A stretch of DNA of 19,898 bases from DATGQT01 sp033720695 (GTDB taxonomy: Bacteria; Bacteroidota; Rhodothermia; Rhodothermales; Rubricoccaceae), in assembly GCA_033720695.1 (NCBI GenBank), contig JAWWCA010000041.1, forward strand, positions 1 through 19,898, given 5' to 3'. Under the pieces are notes generated by a model. That model did no database searches and was not told the origin of the DNA. It saw nothing but the letters and a program-made list of their open reading frames with translations. Shown one piece after another: positions 1 through 10,737 of the stretch (within the stretch, counting starts at the first letter, position 1; every line of letters begins with the position of its first letter). The translations under genes were made by a program, and so were the position numbers.

Positions 1-177
1 CATGAGGTTGTACTCGTTCCCCGTATCGTGGCGGAGGTACCGACGCTGGTAGCCCTCGACGTTCTCAGCGACAAAGTTGTGCCACGGGATGTCGTACTCC
101 GTGATGAGCGTGGCGAGGCTGTCCATCCGCGAGGAGTGGATCTTGTACTGCGACATGTAGATCACGGGGTCCCCGTC
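1..177. repeat. Direct repeat copy (in-frame), second unit of the edge gene
   Basis: Bases 1-99 are identical to 397-495, and the similarity continues with about eight scattered substitutions to 177. The offset is 396 bp, exactly 132 codons. The copy probably extends to the left of the window. Confidence 0.9.
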
Positions 178-648
178 CATGTCGCTGGGGTCGTCCCCCG
201 CCGGCCCGCCGATGAGCCGCCAGATCTGGTCCACGTGCTCGGCGCCCTCGTAGGCCCACTGGAACATCTCGTTGACGCCGTCCTCCTCCATCTCCTCCTC
301 CGTCATCCCCATCGAGGCGGCGAACCGCGGGAAGAGCTCGTCGAAGGGGATCTCGTCGCCGCGGACCATGTCCCAGTCGGGGTACGCCGTCGCGATCATG
401 AGGTTGTACTCGTTCCCCGTATCGTGGCGGAGGTACCGACGCTGGTAGCCCTCGACGTTCTCAGCGACAAAGTTGTGCCACGGGATGTCGTACTCGGCGA
501 TGAGCGTGGCGAGGCTGTCCATCCGTGAGGGGTGGATCTTGTACTGCGTCATGTAGATCACGGGGGTGCCGTCCTGGGCGGCCGACGGGGCCGGGACCGA
601 GAGGGAGAGGACGAGGCCGACGGAGAGGGGCAGGAGCAGAGTACGCAT
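1..648 (-). CDS. Secreted protein with tandem 132-residue repeat units (3' end beyond window)
   Basis: Reading the minus strand from the ATG at 648-646 gives 216 codons without a stop, running off the left edge, so the gene is partial. It begins with a signal peptide (MRTLLLPLSVGLVLSLS, Ala-rich cleavage site near residues 22-25, ending AAQ). The mature part is one unit of 132 residues (about 27-158) followed by the start of a second (from 159). Each opens with PVIYM(T/S)QYKI and contains RMDSLATLI, EYDIPWHNFVAENVEGYQRRYL and HDTGNEYNLM; the first unit goes on to an acidic Met/Glu-rich helix and EHVDQIWRLIGG. I do not recognise the family. The alternation of short strands and helices would fit a dimeric alpha/beta-barrel (ABM-like) fold, but this is a guess. 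Codon pattern and signal peptide make the gene convincing; apparent frames on the opposite strand here are shadows. It is transcribed away from the beta-helix genes. Confidence 0.82.
   Translation of the reverse strand, partial: MRTLLLPLSVGLVLSLSVPAPSAAQDGTPVIYMTQYKIHPSRMDSLATLIAEYDIPWHNFVAENVEGYQRRYLRHDTGNEYNLMIATAYPDWDMVRGDEIPFDELFPRFAASMGMTEEEMEEDGVNEMFQWAYEGAEHVDQIWRLIGGPAGDDPSDMDGDPVIYMSQYKIHSSRMDSLATLITEYDIPWHNFVAENVEGYQRRYLRHDTGNEYNLM
397..573. repeat. Direct repeat copy (in-frame), first unit of the edge gene
   Basis: This is the partner of the repeat at 1-177. It encodes the start of the first unit, just after the signal peptide. Differences from the other copy are confined to the part encoding the first ~25 residues of the unit (for example MTQYKIHPS against MSQYKIHSS, and IAEY against ITEY). 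Confidence 0.9.
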
Positions 649-1013
649 GGCGGTGGAGGTGGGTGGGAGAGAGCGGCCGCAGGAGCGAGCGCCGTCACAA
701 AGTAGGAAACAGATGTTTACGAACAACGGACTCAGGCGTCGATCCCGGTTTCGGGCTCCCCGTGGCGGTCTTCCCAGGACTCCCCCGGCGGCGTAGGGAG
801 GGACCGCACCGACTGATCTCTCCATTCAAACGCGCGTCGGGCCTGTGCGGATCGACCGGACCCTGCCCGACCCGCGGGAGCGATCCGTCGGCCTCGCCGC
901 GGGGCCGTCCATAGCCGCTTCGCGCCATCTTTTCTGGCGCCCGATGAGGGGCGGCCTCGGGACTTGACGATGGGTTGGATGAACGCCTGCTTCTTACTAG
1001 CCTGTACGCGAAC
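649..1013. other. Intergenic region between divergent genes
   Basis: These 365 bases hold no convincing gene; the open frames here lack a plausible start or coding pattern. The left part carries a likely promoter for the minus-strand secreted repeat protein. The right part has a short hairpin (GCGCCA at 922-927, TGGCGC at 935-940, loop tcttttc) about 75 bases before the start of the first beta-helix gene. A TTGACG at 964-969 is a possible -35 for that gene, but no good -10 follows it. Confidence 0.6.
698..726 (-). promoter_or_regulatory. Candidate Bacteroidota-type promoter for the secreted repeat protein
   Basis: On the minus strand TTG (726-724) is followed after 19 bases by TACTTTG (704-698), close to the -33 TTTG / -7 TAnnTTTG consensus of Bacteroidota housekeeping promoters. 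The 5' untranslated region would be about 40 bases. Motif inspection only. Confidence 0.4.
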
Positions 1014-3938
1014 ATGAGCCGCCTCTCCGTCGCGCTTCTGCTGCTCGCTGTCCTCCCGCCGGCGAACGCCCAGGAGGGTACCCCGCCTGATGAGGCCGAG
1101 CGTAGCGAGCGCTATACCTACGACGCCGAGAACGACGGGCCGACCCTCACGCCTGAGGCTGCCGCTGCGTTCTTCGCGCGTCACGCCGAGCGCCGCGCTG
1201 CCGCCCGCGCCGAAGCGGAGCGCCACGCGGCCTCCGGGGCTCTCGACGGCACCCCCCGTTCTGTGCCACCCGCCGTACGGGGCGGCGGCCTCTTCACCGT
1301 CACCACCGCCTTTGACACCGGCGATACCGACCCCGGCGACGGCGCCTGCATCGCCAGCGGCTTCCTGAACGGCTGCACGCTCCGAGCGGCCATCGAGGAG
1401 GCGAACGCGACGCCAGGCACCGACCCGGTCGTCATCGAGTTCGACATCCTGCTCGGCCCCGCCGGCTCCGACCTCGGGAACGGGGCGTGGCGCATCCAGC
1501 CCAGCAGTGCGCACCCGCTCATCACGCGGGCGAACGTGACGGTGAACGCCCTCACACAGACCGGAGCGACGTGTGGGATCCTCGCGTCGAGCGGCCCCTT
1601 CAACGCGCCCCACATCCTCAAGGTCGTCCTCGACGGGAGCCTCCTCAGAAGCAGCGGGAACGGCATCAGCGGCTCCGCGAGCGTGGACAACATCGACATC
1701 CGAGGGTTCGCCGTCGAGAACTATCCGGGCTTCGGGGTCGTCACGGGCGGCGCCGGCAGCGAGGTCGCGTGCAACTACGTCGGGACCACGCTCAGCGGCA
1801 CGGCGGCGGCGCCCAACGGCGACGGCATCCTCGTCGGCGGGTTCTTCGCCTCGCCGGGGGCCGTCACCATAGAGAACAACCTCGTCTCGGGTAACGACGG
1901 CGACGGGCTGTTCGTCTCGCGGACCCTCGCCGAGGTGCGCAACAACCTCATCGGGACGACGAGTAGCGGAGCGAGCCCCCTCGGCAACGGGACCACCGGC
2001 CTCTTCGTCTCGGGCGACGACGTGACCGTGGACGGGAACGTCGCGTCGGCGAATGCGACTTACGGCATCGAGTTGGGCTCCTCCCCCGGCTTCCTCGGCG
2101 GCATGATCCACGCCGAGCGGGCCGCTGTGGCGAACAACACGGTTGGCCTGACGCGGCGCGGCCTACGCGACGGCCTCGGCAACGGATTCTCCGGCATCTT
2201 CGCCGGGATCGACAGCGAGGTGAGCGACAACGACATCGGCCTGCCGGGCGGTGGCAACCAGATCGGGGACAACGGCGGCAGCGGGATCGCCGTGTGGGGC
2301 ACCAGCAACCGCGTCCGCGACAACGTGGTCGGCCTCGACGCGAACGCGGTCGCCGCGCCGAACGCTGGGAACGGGGTGACGATCCTGGGTAACAACATGA
2401 CCGTGCAGAACAACACGATCAGCGGGAACACCCTTCACGGCATCGACCTCGACTCAGCAGACGGAGCCGTCATCGAGAACAACCGCATCGGCACCGACGC
2501 GGCCGTAACGACCACACGCCCCAACGGTCACTCTGGCATCTATATCGACACAGCAGGCGACGCCATCCTCAACGGCAACACCATCGGCGGGAACCTGGAG
2601 GACGGCATCTCCCTCTTCAGATCCAACGGGATCGAAGCCGAAGGCAACCACATCGGCACGAATGCTACACGCACGCTCGACCTCGGCAACGGTCAGGACG
2701 GCATCTCCTGTGCAACCACCACTGAAGTTCACCTCGGGCGCCACGGCAACGCGAACGTCATCGGTTTCAACGGCGGTGACGGGATCCGAATCATCATTAC
2801 GTGCCAGGAGGTCTCGCTCATCAGCAACGCCCTCTTCAACAACGCCGAGCTCGGGATCGACCTCGGAGTGGACGGCGTCACCCCGAACGACAGCCCCGAC
2901 GCCGACGGCCTGACGAACTACCCCGTCATCACGAGCGCCACGAACGACGGCACCGACGCCGTCGTCGCGTGGAGCCTCGACGCAAGTCCCAACCGGACCT
3001 TCGAGCTGCTCTTCTGCAACGTCCCGACCCCGGACCCCTCAGGCCACGGCGAGTGCGACGACCCCGACGTCATCGAGCTGGTAACGACGGACGGGAGCGG
3101 GAACGCCGCGGGCACCGTGACCGCTCCAGCCTCCTTCTTCCCCGTCGGGCACTGGGTCGCCGCCACCGCGACCGTCGCGATCGGCGCGCTCCCGGCCGGG
3201 TACGGCCCGACGAGCGAGCTCAGCGCGGCGGTGCAGGTCGAGGACACGAGCACTCCGCCCGGCCTCTTCCTCACCGCGACGAACACGAGTCCGCTGACGG
3301 TCGCCCCCGGCGGGTCCATCTCCTTCGACTACACCGTTCAGAACACCACCGCCTCCTCCGCCAGCGGCGACCTCTTCTACACGGCCTCGCCCGGCGGGCT
3401 GTCGGCCGTGATCGTCTCGGGCACGGTGCCGGCCGGGCAGACGCTCAACGGGAGCTTCACGCAGAACGTACCTCAGAGTGCAGCCCCGGGGGTCTACACA
3501 TACACCCTGCGCATCGGCCAGCACCCCAACGTGACCGTGGACTCTGAGGTGTTTACGGTCACCGTCACCGGCTCGGCACGAGCCGTCGCCGGCGCGGCGC
3601 CCTGGGCGGTGGTGGAGGCCACTCCGTGGGAGGGGGCTGCCCGCCCGGAGGCCGCCATCACTGCCGCGGTGCCCGAGCGCTTCGCGCTGCTCCCCGCCTC
3701 CCCCAACCCGTTCCGCCGACAGACGACGGTGGCGTTCACGCTGCCCGAGGCGACGACCGCGCACCTGACCGTCTACGACGTGCTGGGCCGCGAGGTCGCG
3801 CGCCTCGCCGAGGGCGAGGTGGCGGCCGGGCGGCACGAGGCCGTCCTCGACGGGGCGGGTCTGCCGAGCGGGCTCTACCTCGTGCGGCTCGCGACCGAGG
3901 CCGGGGTGCAGACACAGCGCCTGACCCTCGTGCGCTGA
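1014..3938 (+). CDS. Secreted CSLREA-type parallel beta-helix protein with T9SS sorting domain
   Basis: A 974-residue exported protein. I chose the ATG at 1014 over a TTG at 975 because it begins directly with a signal peptide (MSRLSVALLLLAVLPPANAQ). Next comes a charged Ala-rich segment with RYTYD and PTLTPEAAAAFFARHA (about 33-57). CTLRAAIEEANA (121-132) is a variant of the CSLREA motif that marks a family of secreted beta-helix proteins. Residues ~140-640 contain many short N-rich turns (VENNLVSGN, VRNNLIGT, ENNRIGTD, NGNTIGGN) typical of right-handed beta-helix coils. A PNDSPDADGLTNYPVITSA linker, a beta-sandwich module and a C-terminal sorting domain (~888-974; SPNPFRRQTTVAF, VYDVLGREVA, GLYLVRL) follow. 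The family location is the cell surface or medium, exported by the type IX system. No polysaccharide-lyase catalytic residues can be assigned; adhesion or glycan binding is possible. The next gene is its paralogue. Confidence 0.92.
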   Translation: MSRLSVALLLLAVLPPANAQEGTPPDEAERSERYTYDAENDGPTLTPEAAAAFFARHAERRAAARAEAERHAASGALDGTPRSVPPAVRGGGLFTVTTAFDTGDTDPGDGACIASGFLNGCTLRAAIEEANATPGTDPVVIEFDILLGPAGSDLGNGAWRIQPSSAHPLITRANVTVNALTQTGATCGILASSGPFNAPHILKVVLDGSLLRSSGNGISGSASVDNIDIRGFAVENYPGFGVVTGGAGSEVACNYVGTTLSGTAAAPNGDGILVGGFFASPGAVTIENNLVSGNDGDGLFVSRTLAEVRNNLIGTTSSGASPLGNGTTGLFVSGDDVTVDGNVASANATYGIELGSSPGFLGGMIHAERAAVANNTVGLTRRGLRDGLGNGFSGIFAGIDSEVSDNDIGLPGGGNQIGDNGGSGIAVWGTSNRVRDNVVGLDANAVAAPNAGNGVTILGNNMTVQNNTISGNTLHGIDLDSADGAVIENNRIGTDAAVTTTRPNGHSGIYIDTAGDAILNGNTIGGNLEDGISLFRSNGIEAEGNHIGTNATRTLDLGNGQDGISCATTTEVHLGRHGNANVIGFNGGDGIRIIITCQEVSLISNALFNNAELGIDLGVDGVTPNDSPDADGLTNYPVITSATNDGTDAVVAWSLDASPNRTFELLFCNVPTPDPSGHGECDDPDVIELVTTDGSGNAAGTVTAPASFFPVGHWVAATATVAIGALPAGYGPTSELSAAVQVEDTSTPPGLFLTATNTSPLTVAPGGSISFDYTVQNTTASSASGDLFYTASPGGLSAVIVSGTVPAGQTLNGSFTQNVPQSAAPGVYTYTLRIGQHPNVTVDSEVFTVTVTGSARAVAGAAPWAVVEATPWEGAARPEAAITAAVPERFALLPASPNPFRRQTTVAFTLPEATTAHLTVYDVLGREVARLAEGEVAAGRHEAVLDGAGLPSGLYLVRLATEAGVQTQRLTLVR

Positions 3939-3958
3939 GAGAGCCTGAGAACGCGCGC

Positions 3959-4004
3959 ATGCGCCGCCCGGTGGAGGGGACTCTACCGGGCGGCGCATTT
4001 TTTT
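3959..4004 (+). terminator. Strong intrinsic terminator
   Basis: A perfect 14-bp stem (ATGCGCCGCCCGGT at 3959-3972 pairing with 3985-3998), a 12-base loop and seven T at 3998-4004, placed 20 bases after the stop of the first beta-helix gene. It separates the two paralogues into different transcripts. Confidence 0.92.
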
Positions 4005-4039
4005 GCAGGCGGTGAGGGGCAGTGCTGAGGTCTTCCGAT

Positions 4040-4080
4040 TGGTAGGGGTTGAATCCCCAACCATCAGCCCTGACCTACCA
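4040..4080 (+). promoter_or_regulatory. Competing hairpins ahead of the second beta-helix gene
   Basis: TGGTAGG (4040-4046) can pair perfectly with CCTACCA (4074-4080), whose last base is the A of the ATG. The same left arm can instead pair as GGTAGGGG (4041-4048) with CCCCAACC (4055-4062), with one A-A mismatch. The two folds are mutually exclusive, and the first would hold the start codon. This may be a leader structure or a protein-binding palindrome; no known riboswitch is recognised. Confidence 0.35.
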
Positions 4081-7000
4081 TGCCTCGCCTCTTCACCGCC
4101 CTCGCCCTCGCCTCCTGCCTCCTGCTCGCCCTCGCGGCAGAGGCCCACGCCCAGCTAGCCCCCGCCGGCGACGCCGCCCGCGCAGAACAATCGGCACGCG
4201 CTGAGCGCCTGGCGCGGCTCGAGCTCCCGGACGAGCTCTCGGAGCGCGTCGAGCGCTACACGTACGATCCCCATACCGGCCGGCCCACGCTCACGCCCGA
4301 GGCCGCCGCGGCCTACTTCGCACGCCACGCCGCCCGCCGCGCCGCCGCCCAAGCCGAGGCCGCCCGCCGCGCCGGCGACGTCGACGGGACCCCGCTGGCT
4401 GGTCCGCCGCCCGCCGCAACCGGCGGGGAGGAGCACACCGCCTTCACCTTTACCGTCACGACGGCGTTCGACAGCGGCGACACCAACCCCGGCGACGGGG
4501 TCTGCCAGGCCTCAGGCTTCCTCACCGGATGCACGCTCCGCGCAGCCATCGAGGAGGCCAACGCCACGCCGAGCACGCTCCGCGTGACCATCGAGTTCGC
4601 CATCGGCTTCGGTCCGGGCGGCTCCGACCTCGGCGGCGGCGCGTGGCGGATCCAGCCGAGCACCGTGCTCCCGGCAATCACGCGGGAGAACACGACGCTC
4701 GACGCCCTGACGCAGGACGGCGCCCAGTGTGGGGGGCTCATCGGCGGCGTGTTCCAGGTCCCGCACACGCTGAAGGTGGTCCTCGACGGGAGCCTGATCC
4801 CATTCTTCTTCGGTAGCATGAACGGCCTGAGTGCGTCGTCGCTCGTGAGCAACATCGACATCCGGGGCTTCGTGGTGCGGGACTTCCCCGGCTATGGGGT
4901 CGTCGTCGGCGGCCCCGGAAGTGAGGTCGCGTGCAACTACATCGGGATGGACCGGGGCGGCACGGAGCGAGCGCCCAACTTCGACGGCGTGCTGGTCGGT
5001 GGTGTGCTGAGCCCGCCGGGCGCGGTCGTGGTCGAGAACAACCTCATCTCGGGCAACGACATGGAGGGCGTGCTCGTCACGCGCGACGCTGCAGAAGTGC
5101 GGGGCAACCTCGTCGGGACGGACGAAACGGGAGCCTCGGGTTTCGCGGGCTTCGTTCAGCGCACTGGCATCTTGGTCTCAGGCGACGACGTGGTCGTGGA
5201 CGGGAACGTCGCATCGGGCAACCTGCACGGGATATCACTGGCGTCCACCGAAGATGGCTTCGGCGGCGTGCTCCGCGCCGAGCGAGCCGTCGTGACGAAC
5301 AACTACGTCGGCCTTTCGCGGCGTGGCCTGAGCACCGGGGTCGGGAATGCGTACTACGGGGTGAGCGTCCGGTCGGGAGCGAGAGACAACGACATCGGGT
5401 TGCCCGGATCGGGCAACACCCTCGGAGACAATGGATATGCGGGGGTGGTCGTATCGGACATTTTCGACAGCGGCACCAGGGACAACCGGATCCGGGGGAA
5501 TACCGCCGGGCTGGATGCGGATGGCGTCGCCGCGCCAAACCGCTCCGGTATCGAGATCGTGGACGGGGCGTCCACTACCGTTCAAGGCAACACGCTCAGC
5601 GGGAATCTCGAGAGGGGCCTCTACATCACCCCTTATGGCCGCGGCGCCGTCGTTGAGGACAACCGGATCGGTACCGATCCCACCGGGACGGAGCCGCGCC
5701 CCAACGCGTTCGGCATCGAGGGCTTCGGGGTGGATAGCGTGATCCGGGGCAACACGATCAGCGGCAACACCCAAACCGGCGTCATAACCGGCGTAGAAGG
5801 CTCGGGTGCCGTATTCGAAAGCAACTTCATCGGCACGAACGCCGCGGGCGACGACCTCGGCAACGGCTGGTCCGGGATCCTATGCAGCGGAGACAACAGG
5901 GACATCCGCATCGGCGGGACCGCCGCGCCCAACACGATCGCCTTCAACGGGGTTGACGGCGTCACGATCGATGGCAACAGCAATGGGGTGTGCCATGACG
6001 CGTCAATCGTCGGCAACCGCATCTACGCGAACGTAGACCTCGGTATCGAACTCGACATGGACGGCCCCACGCCCAACGACCCCGGCGACGCCGACGCCGG
6101 CCCCAACGGCCTCCAGAACTACCCCCTCGTCACCCGCGCCACCAACGACGGCACGGACGCGGCCATCGCCTGGACCCTCGACTCCACGCCCAACACCTCC
6201 TTCGAGCTCCTCTTCTGCCGCCTCAGCGCCCCCGACCCTTCCGGCTACGGCGAATGCGAGGACCCCGCCGCCGCCGTCACCGCCACCACCGACGCGCAGG
6301 GGTACGCCTCCGGCACGCTCTCGCAGCCGGCGAGCACCTTCCCCGTCGGCGACTGGGTGAGCGCGAGCGCGACGGTCGTCGAGGGCCCGCTGCCCGAAGG
6401 CTACGGCGCGACGAGCGAGTTCAGCCCCGCCGTTCAGGTCGAGGTCCCCGTGCCCGCCTTCACCGCCACGCTCGTCCCCACGAGCCCGACGCCCGTCGTG
6501 CTCCAGCGGGGCGACTACCTCTTCTTCGACGTCGTCTTTGAGGTCGGCCCCACCGGCCCGTCGAGCTTCGAGTTCTGGACCGAGGCCGTCCTCCCCAACG
6601 GCACGGTCCGCTCGCCGCTTCTCGGCCCGAGCACAGTTACCGTTACGCCCCCCCAAACCGTGACGCTCTCGTTCAGCCAGCGGGTGCCGAACATCGCCCC
6701 ATTCGGGAGCTACACCTACCGCCTAGAGGCGGGGACCTTCCCCGGCACCATCCTCGACCAAGACGCCTTCCCGCTCGAGATCGTATCCGGGCTCCGGGCT
6801 GGGTCCGACGGCGGCTCCGACAATTGGCAGGCGTTCGACGCGTCCGGGGCGCCGCTGGCCGTCCCGCAGGTCTACGACTTCCGCACGGCCTCGGCCGAGG
6901 GCGAACCCGTAGCGGCCGCGGCCGGCCGCGCGGCGAGCCAGCTTGAGGGGCTGCCGGGCGAGCCGACGTTCTCGGCGGCCTATCCCAACCCGTTCCGCAC

Positions 7001-7220
7001 CTCGGCCACGATAGGCTTCGCGTTGCCCGAGGCGCAGCGCGTGCGGCTGGCCGTCTACGACGTGCTGGGCCGCGAGGTGGCTGTACTCGCCGACGGGGAG
7101 CTAGCGGCCGGGTGGCACGAGGCGGTCCTCGACGGGGCGGGCCTGCCGAGCGGGCTCTACCTCGTCCGGCTGGAGGCGGGCACCGTGGTGCAGACGCGGC
7201 GCCTCACGCTGGCGCGCTAG
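4080..7220 (+). CDS. Secreted CSLREA-type parallel beta-helix protein with T9SS sorting domain (paralogue)
   Basis: A 1046-residue exported protein, clearly a tandem paralogue of the gene just upstream. Signal peptide MPRLFTALALASCLLLALAAEAHAQ (1-25). Residues ~57-88 repeat the RYTYD...PTLTPEAAAAYFARHA motif. CTLRAAIEEANA lies at 151-162, followed by GAWRIQPS and LKVVLDGSL blocks shared with the paralogue. A long right-handed beta-helix (~165-670) has turns such as VENNLISGN, VRGNLVGTD, EDNRIGTDPTGTEPRPN and RGNTISGN. A DGPTPNDPGDADAGPNGLQNY linker leads to a beta-sandwich module (~790-903) and the C-terminal sorting domain (~958-1046; YPNPFRTSATIGF, VYDVLGREVAVL, GLPSGLYLVRL). The likely role is a surface or released adhesin or glycan-binding protein; no enzyme active site can be claimed. 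The start is fixed by the signal peptide. It converges on the kinase gene 62 bases downstream. Confidence 0.92.
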   Translation: MPRLFTALALASCLLLALAAEAHAQLAPAGDAARAEQSARAERLARLELPDELSERVERYTYDPHTGRPTLTPEAAAAYFARHAARRAAAQAEAARRAGDVDGTPLAGPPPAATGGEEHTAFTFTVTTAFDSGDTNPGDGVCQASGFLTGCTLRAAIEEANATPSTLRVTIEFAIGFGPGGSDLGGGAWRIQPSTVLPAITRENTTLDALTQDGAQCGGLIGGVFQVPHTLKVVLDGSLIPFFFGSMNGLSASSLVSNIDIRGFVVRDFPGYGVVVGGPGSEVACNYIGMDRGGTERAPNFDGVLVGGVLSPPGAVVVENNLISGNDMEGVLVTRDAAEVRGNLVGTDETGASGFAGFVQRTGILVSGDDVVVDGNVASGNLHGISLASTEDGFGGVLRAERAVVTNNYVGLSRRGLSTGVGNAYYGVSVRSGARDNDIGLPGSGNTLGDNGYAGVVVSDIFDSGTRDNRIRGNTAGLDADGVAAPNRSGIEIVDGASTTVQGNTLSGNLERGLYITPYGRGAVVEDNRIGTDPTGTEPRPNAFGIEGFGVDSVIRGNTISGNTQTGVITGVEGSGAVFESNFIGTNAAGDDLGNGWSGILCSGDNRDIRIGGTAAPNTIAFNGVDGVTIDGNSNGVCHDASIVGNRIYANVDLGIELDMDGPTPNDPGDADAGPNGLQNYPLVTRATNDGTDAAIAWTLDSTPNTSFELLFCRLSAPDPSGYGECEDPAAAVTATTDAQGYASGTLSQPASTFPVGDWVSASATVVEGPLPEGYGATSEFSPAVQVEVPVPAFTATLVPTSPTPVVLQRGDYLFFDVVFEVGPTGPSSFEFWTEAVLPNGTVRSPLLGPSTVTVTPPQTVTLSFSQRVPNIAPFGSYTYRLEAGTFPGTILDQDAFPLEIVSGLRAGSDGGSDNWQAFDASGAPLAVPQVYDFRTASAEGEPVAAAAGRAASQLEGLPGEPTFSAAYPNPFRTSATIGFALPEAQRVRLAVYDVLGREVAVLADGELAAGWHEAVLDGAGLPSGLYLVRLEAGTVVQTRRLTLAR

Positions 7221-7245
7221 CCGTCCTGCCCGTAACAGCACATGC

Positions 7246-7275
7246 GGCCCTCCGTCTCATCCGGGGCGGGGGGCC
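7246..7275 (+). terminator. Weak terminator-like hairpin between convergent genes
   Basis: GGCCCTCC (7246-7253) can pair with GGGGGGCC (7268-7275) through eight pairs including one T-G wobble. It lies in the 62-base gap between the second beta-helix gene and the kinase gene, but no T-tract follows on either strand. Confidence 0.3.
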
Positions 7276-7282
7276 GTCTCGG

Positions 7283-9960
<2,678 letters not shown>

Positions 9961-9964
<4 letters not shown>

Positions 9965-10560
9965 AGAGCGCGGGGCTCTTCCGCCTCCGAGGATGAGTCT
10001 CCCTGGAGCGCGCAGTAGAGCCAAGCCCGCGCCCGCGCCCAGTCCCGCTCCACCGTCGCGACGGAGCGGCCCGTCACCTCGGCCACTTCATCGTACGCGA
10101 GCCCGCCGAAGAATCGGAGCTCGACGACCTCGGCCAGCCGCTCGCTCTGCGCTCTCAGCCCGTCCAAGGCCAGGTTCAACGCGAGCAACTCATCGGCGCG
10201 CTCCTCAGCGACCAGTTGGAGCGCGGTGAGCCGAACGTGGAGGCCGGGCCGGCCGCCCCCGCGCTTCGCGCTCGCCCGCATCCGGGCATGATCGAGCAGA
10301 ACGAACCGCATGGCACGGGCAGCCAGCGCGAGGAAGTGCGTCCGGTCGTTCGGGGTGACGCGTCTCGTGTCGGCGAGCCGGAGGTACGCCTCATTGACGA
10401 GGCCGGTGGTACCAAGCGCAGTGCCCGCGTGATGGGCGCGCAGGCGGGCGCGGGCGATCTGGCGAAGCACGCCGTAGAGGTGCTCGAACAGGCGGCCCTC
10501 CGCTCCCGGACGTCCAACTCGTGCGTCAAGGATGAGTTGGGTCGTGTCGGCGGCAGACAC
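9961..10560 (-). CDS. ECF-type RNA polymerase sigma factor (kinase-linked, Sig-70_X6-like)
   Basis: About 199 residues, matching the ECF-like sigma family found next to Ser/Thr kinases (TIGR02999-like). Region 2 contains TTGLVNEAYLRL and FLALAARAMRFVLLDHAR; region 4 contains VVELRFFGGLAYDEVAEVTGRSVATVERDW, with a helix-turn-helix for -35 binding. The acidic patch usual in ECF region 2.2 is missing and Thr51-Thr52 stand there instead. The start is uncertain: I prefer GTG at 10560, which aligns with the start of the second sigma factor (VSxxDTT). A TTG at 10593 would add 11 residues but would lie almost on the transcription start implied by the -7 element at 10601-10596. The gene overlaps the kinase gene by 4 bases, so the two form an operon. 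No zinc-binding anti-sigma gene is present, so the kinase is the likely regulator. Confidence 0.92.
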
Positions 10561-10595
10561 CAGAGCGGCGGAGGCTATACGTGCAAGGGACAAGG

Positions 10596-10624
10596 AAGGT
10601 AGTAGAGCCCCCCCATCAGGGCAA
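10596..10624 (-). promoter_or_regulatory. Candidate promoter of the sigma factor-kinase operon
   Basis: On the minus strand TTG (10624-10622) is followed after 20 bases by TACCTT (10601-10596), fitting the Bacteroidota -33/-7 layout. A similar TACCTTTC precedes the second sigma gene. Confidence 0.4.
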
Positions 10625-10651
10625 GCGGGTCGGGCTCGGGGAGGAGTGGAG

Positions 10652-10667
10652 GGTTCAGGCGTGAACC
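10652..10667. promoter_or_regulatory. Palindrome upstream of the sigma factor promoter
   Basis: GGTTCA (10652-10657) and TGAACC (10662-10667) form a perfect 6-bp inverted repeat with a 4-base spacer, roughly 65 bases upstream of the expected transcription start of the sigma-kinase operon. It could be an operator or a small RNA hairpin. Confidence 0.25.
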
Positions 10668-10717
10668 GGGTGGCCGTCTGCCGAGGAGCGTTGCCAACCG
10701 TATTCGTCCGTCAATGA

Positions 10718-10737
10718 CGGCTCCATGTAACGAGCCG
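10718..10737 (-). terminator. Possible terminator hairpin of the secreted autotransporter-like gene
   Basis: CGGCTC (10718-10723) pairs with GAGCCG (10732-10737) with an 8-base loop, about 45 bases past the stop of the gene ending at 10783. There is no T-tract, so the call is weak. Confidence 0.25.

Noticed and set aside
28..528. Plus-strand frame of 166 codons with an internal repeat
   Set aside because: The repeat is explained by the duplicated units of the minus-strand secreted gene, which has a signal peptide and better codon use.
975..1013. TTG start giving 13 extra residues to the first beta-helix protein
   Set aside because: The extra residues would precede an otherwise well-formed signal peptide, and an ATG at 1014 starts exactly there.
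1800..2900. Repeated NNxIGT-type segments considered as a DNA repeat array
   Set aside because: The repetition is at the protein level (beta-helix coils); spacing and bases vary, so this is not a CRISPR or DNA satellite.
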